A DNA stretch of 64,000 bases from Streptomyces sp. TRM70350 (GCF_019219825.1 NZ_JAHUXH010000002.1:186001-250000); one strand, 5' to 3'. Positions 35,710 through 45,273 are shown, counted from the stretch's first letter. Notes: generated by a model not told the origin, from the letters alone. A program made the numbers and translations.

Positions 35710-37290
35710 TCAGCTGCGCCGCAGCAGCCGTGTCGCCCCCGCCGCCACCGTCGTGGCGAGGATCCAGCCGAGCAGGACCAGCGCGGCGGCGAGCCACTGC
35801 CAGCCGCCGTCCAGGTGCCAGACACCCACCTGCCCCAGGTCGATCACCGGCAGCAGCAGATCCAGGGCGAACAGGGCCGGGTTCCACGGCGGGTCACCGG
35901 CGCTGCCACCCGTCCGGGGCCGCCCGGCGTACGCGAAGGCCAGCGTGCCGGCCGCCCACAGCACCGCCATCCACACCGCGGCCCGCCCGGGCCGGTACCC
36001 GTAGGCCACCGCCAGGTCCTGCGCGTACCCCCAGAACTTGCCGGCCGGCGGCAGGGTCTCCCGGCGGCGGCGCTGCTTGGCGAGCAGCACCTCGCGCGCG
36101 TCCTCGTCCTCCCCGCTCGCCCGCAGCACAGCGGCCAGACGCTCGTACGGCTCCGGGTGGTACTCGGCGGTCGCCGCGGACACCCACTCCAGCCGCTCGG
36201 CCAGCGAGAACGGCCCCTGCGGCACCAGGTTCTCGTACGCGAAACCCGGCATGTGCAAACTTCCGGGGCCGGGCCAGCTGCTCGCCCGGTCGACCAGGTT
36301 GACGATCCGCGCGCCGGACAGTACCACCTTGCCGCGCTGCGGCCGCTCCCCGAGGAAGCGCAGCTCGGGCACCTGCACCCGGCGCAGCGACAGCTCCTGC
36401 TCGTCGGTGAAGGTGAACCGGGCGCGTTCCAGGTCCACCGCGTCCCCGAACCGGCCGTCGTCCAGCCGCACCCCGCCCTGGCACTCGAAGTACTGGATCC
36501 GCGTCCCGCGCGCGGGTGTGCGCCCGGCGAGCTGCGGGCCGCCGACGCCCGCCGGTGTGAGGTACAGCGTGCGCTCGACGGTCAGCTGCGGGGCGTTCAG
36601 CGCGAGCCGGGAGTACGGGTTGCGCAGCCGGGCCCCGCGCAGACTGAGCGAGACGCCCACCTGAGCGCTGCGCAGACTCAGCTCGCCGTGCGACTCCAGC
36701 ATCTCGGCCTGGAGGTCCTGGCCGACCGTCATGCCGTCCGCGGCGATCGAACGGCCGGTGCGGTCCTGGTACACGACGGCTTGGTTGAGCAGCAGGTCCG
36801 TACCGATGTGCGCGTCGGTCAGCCGGATGCCGCCCAGGAACCGGCAGCGCGGCAGATGCAGATCCCCCTCGGTGTGCACCCTGGCCGCCTCCAGCCGCGG
36901 CACCGAGCAGTTCACCAGCCGCAGGGTCTTGAACTGGGCCTCCGGCAGCAGGACCTCCCGCTCGAAGCGGCAGCTCCGCAGCTCGACGTACGGCGTCACC
37001 GTGCCGCCCGCGAGGTCCAGGCTGCCGCTGATCTGCACACCGGTCAGCTTCAGCGAGGACACCCGGCCCGCGAGCGCCGGCGGCCCGTCCAGCAGCAGCC
37101 AGCACACGATGCGGGCCCGCACGGTCCGCTCGGACCCCCACGGATGCCCGCCGTGCGGATCGTCCACGACCGCGTCCCCGCTGCTCAGGTCGTACACGCT
37201 GCCGTTGCGGAAGGCCTGCCACATGCCGGCCTCGGCGGCGGTCAGATCGTCCGGCAGATCCCCGTCCCGGATGCCGGCCCCCTCGGTCAC
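35710..37290 (-). CDS. Beta-helix-like repeat protein with C-terminal membrane helices
   Basis: A 526-residue protein without a recognised name. Residues about 70-340 are built of irregular ~20-residue units of the form LxLxxAxxxGxLxL (GVQISGSLDLAGG, EGDLHLPRCRFLGGIRLTDAHIGTDLLLN, SHGELSLRSAQVGVSLSLRGARLRN), like pentapeptide-repeat or bactofilin-type right-handed beta helices. A charged region (about 370-425) and three hydrophobic segments (about 432-452, 475-490 and 500-520) follow. The solenoid is probably cytoplasmic and membrane-tethered. GTG 37290 has GGGGAGGAGAG at good spacing. It is divergent from hisD; no link to histidine synthesis is evident. Confidence 0.72.
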   Translation of the reverse strand: MTEGAGIRDGDLPDDLTAAEAGMWQAFRNGSVYDLSSGDAVVDDPHGGHPWGSERTVRARIVCWLLLDGPPALAGRVSSLKLTGVQISGSLDLAGGTVTPYVELRSCRFEREVLLPEAQFKTLRLVNCSVPRLEAARVHTEGDLHLPRCRFLGGIRLTDAHIGTDLLLNQAVVYQDRTGRSIAADGMTVGQDLQAEMLESHGELSLRSAQVGVSLSLRGARLRNPYSRLALNAPQLTVERTLYLTPAGVGGPQLAGRTPARGTRIQYFECQGGVRLDDGRFGDAVDLERARFTFTDEQELSLRRVQVPELRFLGERPQRGKVVLSGARIVNLVDRASSWPGPGSLHMPGFAYENLVPQGPFSLAERLEWVSAATAEYHPEPYERLAAVLRASGEDEDAREVLLAKQRRRRETLPPAGKFWGYAQDLAVAYGYRPGRAAVWMAVLWAAGTLAFAYAGRPRTGGSAGDPPWNPALFALDLLLPVIDLGQVGVWHLDGGWQWLAAALVLLGWILATTVAAGATRLLRRS

Positions 37291-37474
37291 GGTGTGCTCT
37301 CTCCTCCCCGGCTGCTCAGCGGTTCGTACTGCCGTTCATGCCCGCTGAGTGACGCCGCGAACGCCCAGCGTGCAGCCGATCTTCCCGGTGGTGGCGCGGG
37401 TCGCGAGCGGGGTCTCGTATCAGCCACTGAAACGCGCGGACGGCGACCCGTCCGGGTCTGCGAGAATTGGGTGC
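37291..37474 (+). promoter_or_regulatory. his operon promoter region
   Basis: A 184-base divergent gap. It has a perfect 8-bp inverted repeat, CTCAGCGG (37315-37322) and CCGCTGAG (37342-37349). A -10-like GAGAAT (37462-37467) ends seven bases before the hisD GTG, pointing to a leaderless hisD transcript. I see no histidine-rich leader peptide or attenuator. Confidence 0.45.
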
Positions 37475-38800
37475 GTGATCTCCCGAATCGATCTGCGCGG
37501 CGACGCCCTCCCGGAGGGTCCCGCCCTGCGCGACCTGCTGCCCCGAGCCGACTTCGACGTATCGGCCGCCCTGGAGAAGGTGCGTCCGATCTGCGAGGCC
37601 GTGCATCATCGTGGCGACGCGGCGCTGATCGACTTCGCCGAGAAGTTCGACGGCGTCAAGCTCGACCAGGTACGGGTACCGGCCGCGGCACTCACCCGTG
37701 CCCTGGAGGAGCTCGACCCGGCCGTGCGGGCCGCCCTGGAGGAGTCCGTCCGGCGCGCCCGGCTCGTCCACCGCGCGCAGCGCCGCTCCGCACACACCAC
37801 CCAGGTCGTGCCCGGCGGCTCGGTCACCGAGAAGTGGGTGCCGGTCGAGCGCGTCGGCCTGTACGCGCCGGGTGGCCGCTCGGTCTACCCGTCGTCCGTG
37901 GTCATGAACGTCGTGCCCGCGCAGGAGGCCGGCGTCGAGTCGATCGCGCTGGCCTCCCCGGCTCAGGCCGAGTTCAACGGCCTGCCGCACCCGACGATCC
38001 TCGCCGCGTGCGCCCTGCTCGGCGTCGACGAGGTGTACGCCGCCGGGGGCGCGACGGCCGTCGCGATGTTCGCGTACGGCACCGAGTCCTGCCCGCCCGC
38101 CAACATGGTCACCGGCCCCGGCAACATCTGGGTCGCCGCCGCCAAGCGCTACTTCACCGGCAAGATCGGCATTGACGCCGAGGCCGGCCCGACCGAGATC
38201 GCGGTCCTCGCCGACGCCACCGCCGACCCGGTGCACGTCGCCTCCGACCTGATCAGCCAGGCCGAGCACGACCCGCTGGCGGCGGCGGTGCTGGTCACCG
38301 ACTCCGCCGAGCTGGCGGACGCGGTGGAGAAGGAGCTTCAGCCGCAGGTCGCGGCCACCAAGCACATCGACGACCGGATCGTCCCGGCGCTCAAGGGCAA
38401 GCAGTCCGCGATCGTCCTGGTCGACGGCATCGACCAGGGCCTCAGGGTCGTCGACGCGTACGGCGCCGAGCACCTGGAGATCCAGACGGCCGACGCCGCC
38501 GCGGTGGCCGACCGGGTCCGCAACGCCGGCGCGATCTTCATCGGCCCCTGGTCGCCCGTCTCGCTGGGCGACTACGCGGCCGGGTCCAACCACGTCCTGC
38601 CCACCGGCGGCTGCGCGTGCCACTCCTCGGGCCTGTCCGTGCAGTCCTTCCTGCGGGGCATCCACATCGTCGACTACACGCAGGACGCGCTGGCCGAGGT
38701 CGCGCAGCACGTGGTGACGCTGGCGGAGGCGGAGGACCTGCCCGCGCACGGCGCGGCGATCAAGGCGAGGTTCGGCTGGAAGGTACCCGAGAGCAAGTGA
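37475..38800 (+). CDS. hisD: Histidinol dehydrogenase HisD
   Basis: HisD catalyses the last two steps of histidine synthesis, oxidising L-histidinol to L-histidine with two NAD+, and uses a zinc ion. The 441-residue protein has the usual length and blocks: [53 protein letters not shown], the zinc and base region [12 protein letters not shown], and the ending [16 protein letters not shown] [25 protein letters not shown] 37475 is chosen because the family start [10 protein letters not shown] begins there and an apparent -10 lies just upstream. It is the first gene of the operon; its TGA overlaps the GTG of hisC. Confidence 0.97.
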   Translation: MISRIDLRGDALPEGPALRDLLPRADFDVSAALEKVRPICEAVHHRGDAALIDFAEKFDGVKLDQVRVPAAALTRALEELDPAVRAALEESVRRARLVHRAQRRSAHTTQVVPGGSVTEKWVPVERVGLYAPGGRSVYPSSVVMNVVPAQEAGVESIALASPAQAEFNGLPHPTILAACALLGVDEVYAAGGATAVAMFAYGTESCPPANMVTGPGNIWVAAAKRYFTGKIGIDAEAGPTEIAVLADATADPVHVASDLISQAEHDPLAAAVLVTDSAELADAVEKELQPQVAATKHIDDRIVPALKGKQSAIVLVDGIDQGLRVVDAYGAEHLEIQTADAAAVADRVRNAGAIFIGPWSPVSLGDYAAGSNHVLPTGGCACHSSGLSVQSFLRGIHIVDYTQDALAEVAQHVVTLAEAEDLPAHGAAIKARFGWKVPESK

Positions 38801-39903
38801 CCGGCATCGACGATCTCCCCGTACGGGACGAGCTGCGCGGCAAGTCCCCCTACGGCGCGCCCCAGTTGGACGTCCCCGTACGGCTGAACACCAACGAGAA
38901 CCCGTACCCGCTCCCCGAGCCGCTGGTCGAACGGATCGCCGAGCGGGTGCGTGAGGCGGCCCGGAATCTCAACCGCTACCCGGACCGCGACGCGGTCGAG
39001 CTGCGCACCAAGCTCGCCGAGTACCTGACCAGGACCTCCGGCCACGAGGTCGGCCTCGCGGGCGTCTGGGCGGCCAACGGCTCCAACGAGGTCGTCCAGC
39101 AGCTCCTGCAGACCTTCGGCGGACCGGGCCGCACGGCGATCGGCTTCGAGCCGTCGTACTCGATGCACGGCCTCATCTCGCGGGGCACCGGCACCGGCTG
39201 GATCTCCGGCCCCCGGAACGAGGACTTCACGATCGACCTCGCCGCCGCCGAGAAGGCGATCGCCGAGCACCAGCCCGACGTCGTCTTCATCACCACCCCC
39301 AACAACCCCACCGGCAACGCGGTCCCGCGCGAGACGGTGGTGGCCCTCTACGAGGCCGCACAGGCGGCCAAGCCGTCGATGGTCGTGGTCGACGAGGCGT
39401 ACATCGAGTTCAGCCACGGCGACTCGCTGCTGCCGCTGCTCGCGGGCCGTCCGCATCTGGTGATCTCCCGGACCATGTCCAAGGCCTTCGGCGCGGCCGG
39501 CCTGCGCCTCGGCTATCTCGCCGCGGACCCGGCCGTCGTGGACGCCGTGCAGCTCGTACGGCTGCCGTACCACCTGTCGGCCGTCACCCAGGCGACCGCC
39601 CTGGCCGCCCTGGAGCACACCGACACCCTGCTCGGATACGTCGAGCAGCTGAAGGCCGAGCGGGACCGGCTGGTCACCGAGCTGCGCGCGATCGGCTACC
39701 AGGTGACGGAGTCCGACGCGAACTTCGTGCAGTTCGGGCGGTTCCCGGACGCCCACGAGGCCTGGCGGAAGATCCTCGACCGGGGCGTCCTGGTCCGGGA
39801 CAACGGCGTACCGGGGTGGCTGCGGGTCACCGCCGGGACCCCCGAAGAGAACGACGCGTTCCTCGACGCGGTACGTGAACTGAAGAAGGAGCAGAGCGCA
39901 TGA
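38797..39903 (+). CDS. hisC: Histidinol-phosphate aminotransferase HisC
   Basis: HisC is a PLP-dependent class II aminotransferase converting imidazole acetol phosphate and glutamate to histidinol phosphate. The 368-residue product has [59 protein letters not shown] with the PLP-contacting Asp/Tyr, and the PLP lysine in [23 protein letters not shown] 38797 overlaps the hisD stop (GTGA) and its own stop overlaps the hisB ATG (ATGA), so expression is coupled on both sides. Confidence 0.97.
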   Translation: MTGIDDLPVRDELRGKSPYGAPQLDVPVRLNTNENPYPLPEPLVERIAERVREAARNLNRYPDRDAVELRTKLAEYLTRTSGHEVGLAGVWAANGSNEVVQQLLQTFGGPGRTAIGFEPSYSMHGLISRGTGTGWISGPRNEDFTIDLAAAEKAIAEHQPDVVFITTPNNPTGNAVPRETVVALYEAAQAAKPSMVVVDEAYIEFSHGDSLLPLLAGRPHLVISRTMSKAFGAAGLRLGYLAADPAVVDAVQLVRLPYHLSAVTQATALAALEHTDTLLGYVEQLKAERDRLVTELRAIGYQVTESDANFVQFGRFPDAHEAWRKILDRGVLVRDNGVPGWLRVTAGTPEENDAFLDAVRELKKEQSA

Positions 39904-40502
39904 CTCGCGACGGCCGCGTCGGAAGAATCGAACGGGTCACGAAGGAGACCTCGGTCCTCGTCGAGATCGATCTCGACGGGTCCGGCAAGGTCGATGTGTC
40001 GACAGGCGTCGGCTTCTACGACCACATGCTCGACCAGCTCGGCCGGCACGGCCTGTTCGACCTGACCGTGAAGACCGAGGGCGACCTGCACATCGACTCG
40101 CACCACACCATCGAGGACACCGCCCTCGCGCTGGGCGCCGCCTTCAAGCAGGCCCTCGGCGACAAGGTGGGGATCTACCGCTTCGGCAACTGCACGGTCC
40201 CGCTGGACGAGTCCCTCGCCCAGGTCACCGTCGACCTGTCCGGCCGCCCCTACCTCGTGCACACCGAGCCCGAGAACATGGCGCCGATGATCGGCGAGTA
40301 CGACACGACGATGACCCGGCACATCCTGGAGTCGTTCGTCGCCCAGGCCCAGATCGCCCTGCACGTGCACGTGCCCTACGGACGCAACGCGCACCACATC
40401 GTGGAGTGCCAGTTCAAGGCCCTGGCGCGGGCCCTGCGGTACGCCTCCGAGCGCGACCCGCGCGCGGCGGGCATCCTCCCGTCGACGAAGGGCGCATTGT
40501 GA
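39900..40502 (+). CDS. hisB: Imidazoleglycerol-phosphate dehydratase HisB
   Basis: HisB dehydrates imidazole glycerol phosphate to imidazole acetol phosphate using two manganese ions. At 200 residues it is the monofunctional form without the phosphatase domain of enteric HisB. Both metal motifs are visible: [14 protein letters not shown] and [19 protein letters not shown], along with [19 protein letters not shown] 39900 overlaps the hisC stop. Its TGA overlaps a GTG that opens a 31-codon ORF. The histidinol-phosphate phosphatase for the pathway is not in this operon. Confidence 0.97.
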   Translation: MTRDGRVGRIERVTKETSVLVEIDLDGSGKVDVSTGVGFYDHMLDQLGRHGLFDLTVKTEGDLHIDSHHTIEDTALALGAAFKQALGDKVGIYRFGNCTVPLDESLAQVTVDLSGRPYLVHTEPENMAPMIGEYDTTMTRHILESFVAQAQIALHVHVPYGRNAHHIVECQFKALARALRYASERDPRAAGILPSTKGAL

Positions 40503-40594
40503 GCGACGCACGCGCGGCCGCCGGGCCGCGGACGACGACGATGGCCGCACCTCTGCGCCGCGCGGGCGGAGAAGCGAACGAAGGGACACTGTGA
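40499..40594 (+). CDS. 31-residue coupling ORF between hisB and the small membrane protein
   Basis: GTG 40499 overlaps the hisB stop as GTGA, and after 31 codons its TGA overlaps the GTG 40591 of the next gene as GTGA. The product begins [15 protein letters not shown] and is Ala/Arg/Gly-rich with no recognisable motif. The two perfect four-base overlaps on either side are hard to explain by chance. They suggest the ORF carries ribosomes from hisB to the next gene, whatever its peptide does. Coding status is uncertain. Confidence 0.45.
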   Translation: MSDARAAAGPRTTTMAAPLRRAGGEANEGTL

Positions 40595-40755
40595 ACGGCA
40601 CCTCGACCCTGCTGATCGTCGTCGGTCTCTTCCTCGTCGGCGGCGTGATCTCCTTCGTCAAGCAGAAGATGCCGAAGGGCCTGATCGTGCTGCTCTCCAT
40701 TGGCGCCGCGATGTGTCTGGTCGCGGGCGTCCTGCGGTTGGAGGTCTGGAATTGA
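40591..40755 (+). CDS. 54-residue two-helix membrane protein inside the his operon
   Basis: This small gene lies between hisB and hisH. GTG 40591 has AAGGGA at good spacing and also overlaps the preceding 31-codon ORF. The product is almost wholly hydrophobic. Helix one spans about residues 5-23 ([18 protein letters not shown]), a short KQKMPKG turn follows, then helix two about 31-48. It ends LRLEVWN. No family is recognised and no role in histidine synthesis is known to me. Its TGA overlaps the TTG start of hisH as TTGA, and GGAGG for hisH lies in its last codons, so it is integrated in the operon's coupling chain. Confidence 0.75.
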   Translation: MNGTSTLLIVVGLFLVGGVISFVKQKMPKGLIVLLSIGAAMCLVAGVLRLEVWN

Positions 40756-41393
40756 GCGCCCCCAAGAGCGTCGTGGTCTTCGACTACGGCTTCGGCAATG
40801 TGAGGTCGGCCGAACGCGCCCTCGCGCGCGTGGGTGCGGACGTCGAGATCACGCGCGACTTCGACAAGGCCATGAACGCGGACGGCCTCCTGGTGCCGGG
40901 CGTCGGCGCCTTCGCCGCCTGCATGAACGGCCTGCGCGAAGCCCGCGGCGACTGGATCGTCGACCGCCGCCTCTCCGGCGGGCGCCCCGTGATGGGCATC
41001 TGCGTCGGCATGCAGATCCTCTTCGCCCGGGGCATCGAGCACGGCGTCGAGACCGAGGGCCTCGACGAGTGGCCCGGCGCGGTGGAGCCGCTGCAGGCCG
41101 ACATCGTGCCCCACATGGGCTGGAACACCGTCGAGGCGCCGGCCGGCTCCGAGCTGTTCGCCGGGCTGGACGCGGACGCGCGTTTCTACTTCGTGCACTC
41201 CTACGCCGTCCACGACTGGACGCTGGAGACGCACAACCCCGCCTTCACGGCCCCCAAGGTCACCTGGTCGACGCACGGCAAGCCCTTCGTGGCCGCCGTC
41301 GAGAACGGCGCCCTGTGGGCCACGCAGTTCCACCCCGAGAAGTCCGGCGACGCCGGAGCGCAGCTGCTCACCAACTGGATCGGAACCCTGTAG
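40752..41393 (+). CDS. hisH: Imidazole glycerol phosphate synthase, glutaminase subunit HisH
   Basis: HisH is the class I glutamine amidotransferase subunit that feeds ammonia to HisF. The 213-residue product has [19 protein letters not shown], the oxyanion strand [10 protein letters not shown], the nucleophile in [11 protein letters not shown], and the His-Glu pair in [12 protein letters not shown]. The start is an unusual TTG at 40752, fixed by GGAGG (40740-40744) seven bases upstream and by the TTGA overlap with the preceding small gene. No ATG or GTG lies near the family start. It must act with HisF, which is encoded three genes downstream. Confidence 0.94.
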   Translation: MSAPKSVVVFDYGFGNVRSAERALARVGADVEITRDFDKAMNADGLLVPGVGAFAACMNGLREARGDWIVDRRLSGGRPVMGICVGMQILFARGIEHGVETEGLDEWPGAVEPLQADIVPHMGWNTVEAPAGSELFAGLDADARFYFVHSYAVHDWTLETHNPAFTAPKVTWSTHGKPFVAAVENGALWATQFHPEKSGDAGAQLLTNWIGTL

Positions 41394-41397
41394 AGAC

Positions 41398-42132
41398 ATG
41401 GCCAAGCTCGAACTCCTCCCCGCCGTCGACGTCCGCGACGGCCAGGCCGTCCGCCTCGTGCACGGCGAGTCCGGCACGGAGACCTCGTACGGCTCCCCCC
41501 TGGAGGCCGCCCTCGCCTGGCAGCGGGCGGGCGCCGAGTGGCTGCACCTGGTCGACCTGGACGCCGCCTTCGGCACCGGCGACAACCGTCAGCTGATCGC
41601 CGAGGTCGCCGAGCGCATGGCGGAGCTGCACATCAAGGTGGAGCTGTCCGGCGGCATCCGCGACGACGACACCCTCGCCGCCGCCCTGGCCACCGGCTGC
41701 ACCCGCGTGAACCTCGGCACGGCCGCCCTGGAGACCCCCGAGTGGGTCGCCAGGGTCATCGCCGAGCACGGCGACAAGATCGCGGTGGGCCTGGACGTGC
41801 GGGGCACCACGCTCCGCGGCCGCGGCTGGACCCGCGACGGCGGCGACCTCTACGAGACGCTGGAGCGCCTCAACAAGGAGGGCTGCGCACGCTACGTCGT
41901 CACCGACATCGCCAAGGACGGCACGCTGCAGGGCCCGAACCTGCAGCTGCTTCGCGATGTGTGCGCGGCGACCGACCGCCCGGTCGTGGCCTCCGGCGGC
42001 GTGTCCTCGCTGGCCGACCTGCGGGCGATCGCCGGGCTCGTGCCGCTCGGTGTCGAGGGCGCGATCGTCGGGAAGGCCCTGTACGCGAAGGCGTTCACCC
42101 TGGAAGAGGCCCTGGAGGCAGTGTCGTCATGA
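41398..42132 (+). CDS. priA: Bifunctional HisA/TrpF isomerase PriA
   Basis: A 244-residue (beta/alpha)8 isomerase. In streptomycetes and mycobacteria this protein (PriA) performs both the HisA step (ProFAR to PRFAR) and the TrpF step (phosphoribosylanthranilate to CdRP). It has [24 protein letters not shown] with the catalytic Asp of AVDVRDG, the phosphate sites SGGIRDDD and [19 protein letters not shown], and the second catalytic Asp region [16 protein letters not shown]. No separate trpF is seen among the trp genes at 46-53 kb, which fits dual use. ATG 41398 is four bases after hisH. Confidence 0.93.
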   Translation: MAKLELLPAVDVRDGQAVRLVHGESGTETSYGSPLEAALAWQRAGAEWLHLVDLDAAFGTGDNRQLIAEVAERMAELHIKVELSGGIRDDDTLAAALATGCTRVNLGTAALETPEWVARVIAEHGDKIAVGLDVRGTTLRGRGWTRDGGDLYETLERLNKEGCARYVVTDIAKDGTLQGPNLQLLRDVCAATDRPVVASGGVSSLADLRAIAGLVPLGVEGAIVGKALYAKAFTLEEALEAVSS

Positions 42133-42533
42133 CGTCCGATGCCGTACGGCGTGTGCAGAGCGGAAGTCCCTGGGAAGAGTCCTTCGGTTTCGCACGCGCC
42201 GTCGCGGCGGGCGACCGCGTCCTGGTGGCGGGCACGACGTCCTTCAAGGGCAGCGTGCTGTACGGGGAGGGCGACCCGTACGAACAGGCCAAGGTGGCCT
42301 TCACCAGCGCGATCGAGGCGCTCGGCGAGTTCGGGCTCGGTGTCGAGTCCGTGATCAGGACCAGGATGTATCTGGCGCATCTGCGGGACGTCGACGAGGT
42401 GGGGCGGGCCCACAAGGAGCTGTTCGGCTCCGTACGGCCCGTGACGACCCTGCTGGTCGTGGAGGGCTTCGTCGACCCGCGGGTCCTGGTCTCAGTGGAA
42501 GTGGAAGCATTCAGAGGAGCCGTGAACTCATGA
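42129..42533 (+). CDS. RidA/YjgF-family protein
   Basis: A 134-residue protein of the RidA (YjgF/YER057c/UK114) family, whose best-known members deaminate reactive enamine and imine intermediates such as 2-aminoacrylate. It has [51 protein letters not shown] with the substrate-binding Arg, and a C-terminal [15 protein letters not shown]. Starts and stops overlap priA and hisF by four bases. Its placement in the his operon suggests protection of PLP-dependent or pathway enzymes, but the actual substrate is not known. Confidence 0.88.
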   Translation: MTSDAVRRVQSGSPWEESFGFARAVAAGDRVLVAGTTSFKGSVLYGEGDPYEQAKVAFTSAIEALGEFGLGVESVIRTRMYLAHLRDVDEVGRAHKELFGSVRPVTTLLVVEGFVDPRVLVSVEVEAFRGAVNS

Positions 42534-43285
42534 CCCTGGCGGTCCGAGTCATCCCCTGCCTGGACGTCGACAACGGCCGGGTCGTCAAGGGTGTCAATTT
42601 CCAGAACCTGCGCGACGCGGGCGACCCCGTCGAGATGGCCAAGGTGTACGACGCCGAAGGCGCCGACGAGTTGACGTTCCTGGACATCACCGCGTCCTCG
42701 GGCAACCGCGAGACGACCTACGACGTGGTGCGCCGCACCGCCGAGCAGGTGTTCATCCCGCTGACCGTCGGCGGCGGCGTGCGCACCGCCGAGGACGTGG
42801 ACCGGCTGCTGCGGGCGGGCGCCGACAAGGTGGGCGTCAACACGGCGGCGATCGCGCGTCCGGAGCTGATCCGGGAGATCGCGGAGCGGTTCGGCCGGCA
42901 GGTGCTGGTGCTGTCCGTGGACGCGCGGCGGACCCCTTCGGGAAGCTTCGAGGTGACCACGCACGGGGGCCGCCGGGGCACCGGCATCGACGCCGTCGAG
43001 TGGGCGCACCGGGCCGCCGAGCTGGGCGCCGGAGAGATCCTGCTCAACTCGATGGACGCGGACGGCACCAAGGACGGCTACGACCTGGAGATGATCTCCG
43101 CCGTCCGCAAGCACGTCACCGTGCCGGTGATCGCCTCCGGTGGCGCCGGCAAGCTGGCCGACTTCCCCCCGGCCATCGCGGCGGGCGCGGACGCCGTCCT
43201 CGCGGCCTCGGTGTTCCACTTCGGCGATCTGCGGATCGGCGAGGTCAAGGAGACGCTGCGGGCGGCGGGGCATCCCGTCCGGTGA
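42530..43285 (+). CDS. hisF: Imidazole glycerol phosphate synthase, cyclase subunit HisF
   Basis: HisF uses ammonia from HisH to convert PRFAR into imidazole glycerol phosphate and AICAR. The 251-residue (beta/alpha)8 barrel shows [29 protein letters not shown] with catalytic Asp 11, [22 protein letters not shown], the second catalytic Asp in [25 protein letters not shown] and [14 protein letters not shown] 42530 overlaps the RidA gene stop. It is the last gene of the operon and is followed by a hairpin. Confidence 0.97.
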   Translation: MTLAVRVIPCLDVDNGRVVKGVNFQNLRDAGDPVEMAKVYDAEGADELTFLDITASSGNRETTYDVVRRTAEQVFIPLTVGGGVRTAEDVDRLLRAGADKVGVNTAAIARPELIREIAERFGRQVLVLSVDARRTPSGSFEVTTHGGRRGTGIDAVEWAHRAAELGAGEILLNSMDADGTKDGYDLEMISAVRKHVTVPVIASGGAGKLADFPPAIAAGADAVLAASVFHFGDLRIGEVKETLRAAGHPVR

Positions 43286-43305
43286 AGTGATGTCCCAGCG
43301 GAGGC

Positions 43306-43335
43306 AAGCCCCGGTCGCCAGGGCGGCCGGGGCTT
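43306..43335 (+). terminator. his operon terminator
   Basis: A 9-bp perfect inverted repeat (AAGCCCCGG 43306-43314, CCGGGGCTT 43327-43335), with partly pairing loop bases, starts 20 bases after the hisF stop. No U-run follows directly. It separates hisF from the ArsR-type gene. Confidence 0.7.
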
Positions 43336-43361
43336 ACATGTGGGCAGATGCGAAAGAGAAG

Positions 43362-43410
43362 TTGCGCAAAATCAATTGTGCAATTTTTCTTTCCTGCCTA
43401 CGCTGAGGTC
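43362..43410 (+). promoter_or_regulatory. Promoter and likely operator of the ArsR-type gene
   Basis: TTGTGC (43376-43381) and TACGCT (43399-43404) are spaced by exactly 17 bases. The -10 ends six bases before ATG 43411. The -35 overlaps a near-perfect dyad, TTGCGCAA (43362-43369) with TTGTGCAA (43376-43383), in an AT-rich patch. Such a dyad over the -35 is what an autorepressing ArsR/GntR-like regulator would use. Confidence 0.6.
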
Positions 43411-43998
43411 ATGCCGGACAAAGGGAACCGACGGATCACCGACCTGGGCACGCTCAAGGCCCTCGCACATCCGCTGCGCATGCAGCTCTACCGGCTGCTG
43501 TACGTCAACCGCACCGCGACCGCCTCGCAGCTGGCCGACCAGGTCGACGAAGCCGTCTCTCTGGTCAGCTACCACCTGCGCAAACTCGCCGACCACGGGC
43601 TGATCGAGGAGGCCGAGCCGCAGAGCGAGGACGGGCGCGAACGTTGGTGGCAGCCCGCCTCGGACGGCGTCAGCATCCGCGGCGAGGACTTCCGGGACGC
43701 CCCGGAGAAGGCGGCCGCGCACACGGCCGCCTCCCGGCTGATCTACGCGCAGCGCAGCGAGTTCTACCGCCGCTACCTCGACCAACGGCTGCACTGGGGC
43801 GCCGACTGGAACAGCGCGGCCTTCGACTCCGAGTACGCGTCCCGGCTGACGGCCCCCGAACTGGCCGAGCTCGCCCAGGAGATGCACGCCCTGCTCAAGA
43901 AGTACGACGAGAAGGGCCGGGCCGCCGAAGCCGCCGGAGACACCGAAGGGCGTGAGCACATCGCGCTGCACGTGTACGGATTCCCGTTCCGCCTCTGA
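43411..43998 (+). CDS. ArsR-family winged-helix transcriptional regulator
   Basis: A 195-residue regulator with an N-terminal helix-turn-helix of the ArsR type (about residues 10-75: LGTLKALAHPLRMQLYRLLYVNRTATASQLADQVDEAVSLVSYHLRKLADHGLIEEAE). The longer C-terminal helical half (YAQRSEFYRRYLDQRLHWG, ELAQEMHALLKKYDEKG) probably binds a ligand or dimerises. No metal-binding Cys cluster is seen, so it is not a classical metal sensor. ATG 43411 follows a promoter with a dyad operator. The MFS exporter starts 14 bases after its stop, and its control is the likely job. Confidence 0.87.
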   Translation: MPDKGNRRITDLGTLKALAHPLRMQLYRLLYVNRTATASQLADQVDEAVSLVSYHLRKLADHGLIEEAEPQSEDGRERWWQPASDGVSIRGEDFRDAPEKAAAHTAASRLIYAQRSEFYRRYLDQRLHWGADWNSAAFDSEYASRLTAPELAELAQEMHALLKKYDEKGRAAEAAGDTEGREHIALHVYGFPFRL

Positions 43999-44012
43999 GA
44001 GGGCCCTCCGCC

Positions 44013-45269
44013 TTGACCACCGTGTCCGCGTTACGCGCCGACGCACCTGCCGCCGAGCGCCCCGCCCACCGCGACGGCAACGTCCTGCGCTGGCTCGCCG
44101 CCTACACCTCCTCGATGGTCGGCGACAGCGTCTACTACATCGCCCTGAGCTGGACGGCCGTTCAGGCGGGCACACCCGCGCAGGCCGGCCTCGTGATGTC
44201 GGTCAGCGCACTGCCGCGGGCCGTCCTCATGCTGGGCGGGGGAGTGATCGCCGACCGGTTCGGGCCGCGCCGGGTCGTCATCGGCAGCGACGCCGTGCGC
44301 TGCGCCGCTGTGCTGGCGACGGCCGTCCTGCTCCTCCTCACCGGCCCCGGCCTGTGGCCGCTGGCCGTGCTCGCCCTGGTCTTCGGCACCGTCGACGCCG
44401 TGTTCATGCCCGCGGTGGGAGCGCTCCCGGCACGGATCACGGCCAGGGGCCAGCTCGCCCGGGTCCAGGGCATGCGCGGCCTCGCGATCCGCTTCGCCCA
44501 CGTCGTGGGAGCCCCGCTCGGCGGACTCGGCATGGCACTGGGCGGTGCCGCGGCCGCGTTCGGCCTCGCCGGGCTGCTGATCGCCGTGTCGGTACCGCTG
44601 CTGGTCGCCGTACGGATCCGGGAACTGCCCGCCGACGACACCGCCGAGAAGTCCCGGAGCACCGCCTGGCACGACATGGTCGCCGGCCTGCGTCACATCC
44701 GGCGGCACCGTGTCCTCGGGCCCCTCATGCTGGCCGTCGCCCTCGGCAACCTCGGCTTCATCGGCCCGCTCAACGTGGGCCTGACGCTGCTGGCCGACGA
44801 GCGTGGCTGGGGCGCCGCCGGGATGGGCTGGGTGCTCGCCGGCTTCGGAACGGGCGCCGGACTCGCCTCCCTGCTGCTGACCGTGCGGGGGCGGTTGCCG
44901 CACGCCGGACAGGTTCTCGCGTACACCGCCCTCGCGGGCAGCGTCGCGATCGGGGCCCTGGCCCACGTCCCGAACGTCGTCGCGGCCGCCGGAACGGCAC
45001 TGCTCGTCGGGTTGCTCGCAGGGCTGAGCGGCGCCCTGTGCGGGGCGCTGCTGCAGACCCAGACCGAACCGGCCTGCCTGGGCCGCGTCAGCGCCGTGTC
45101 CGCACTGATCAGCCTCGGCTTCGCCCCGCTCACCATGCCGCTGACCGCCGCGGCGATCGGGGTGTGGGGCACCGGACCCGTCTTCACCGGCAGCGCGGCG
45201 ATCAGCGGACTCGCCGGGGCCGTCGCCCTTGCCGTGCCCGACCTGCGCCGCGCCGAACTCCCGGAGTGA
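44013..45269 (+). CDS. MFS transporter (putative drug/metabolite exporter)
   Basis: A 418-residue major facilitator with about 12 hydrophobic segments and the loop-2 motif GGGVIADRFGPRRVVI (the MFS A-motif). The layout resembles EntS/enterobactin- or macrolide-exporter-like members of the MFS_3 group. The start appears to be TTG 44013, ten bases after GAGAGG; GTG 44022 three codons later is an alternative. It directly follows the ArsR-type gene, so the pair probably forms a substrate-responsive export unit. Substrate is unknown. It converges with the next gene at a four-base gap. Confidence 0.87.
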   Translation: MTTVSALRADAPAAERPAHRDGNVLRWLAAYTSSMVGDSVYYIALSWTAVQAGTPAQAGLVMSVSALPRAVLMLGGGVIADRFGPRRVVIGSDAVRCAAVLATAVLLLLTGPGLWPLAVLALVFGTVDAVFMPAVGALPARITARGQLARVQGMRGLAIRFAHVVGAPLGGLGMALGGAAAAFGLAGLLIAVSVPLLVAVRIRELPADDTAEKSRSTAWHDMVAGLRHIRRHRVLGPLMLAVALGNLGFIGPLNVGLTLLADERGWGAAGMGWVLAGFGTGAGLASLLLTVRGRLPHAGQVLAYTALAGSVAIGALAHVPNVVAAAGTALLVGLLAGLSGALCGALLQTQTEPACLGRVSAVSALISLGFAPLTMPLTAAAIGVWGTGPVFTGSAAISGLAGAVALAVPDLRRAELPE

Positions 45270-45273
45270 TCCG

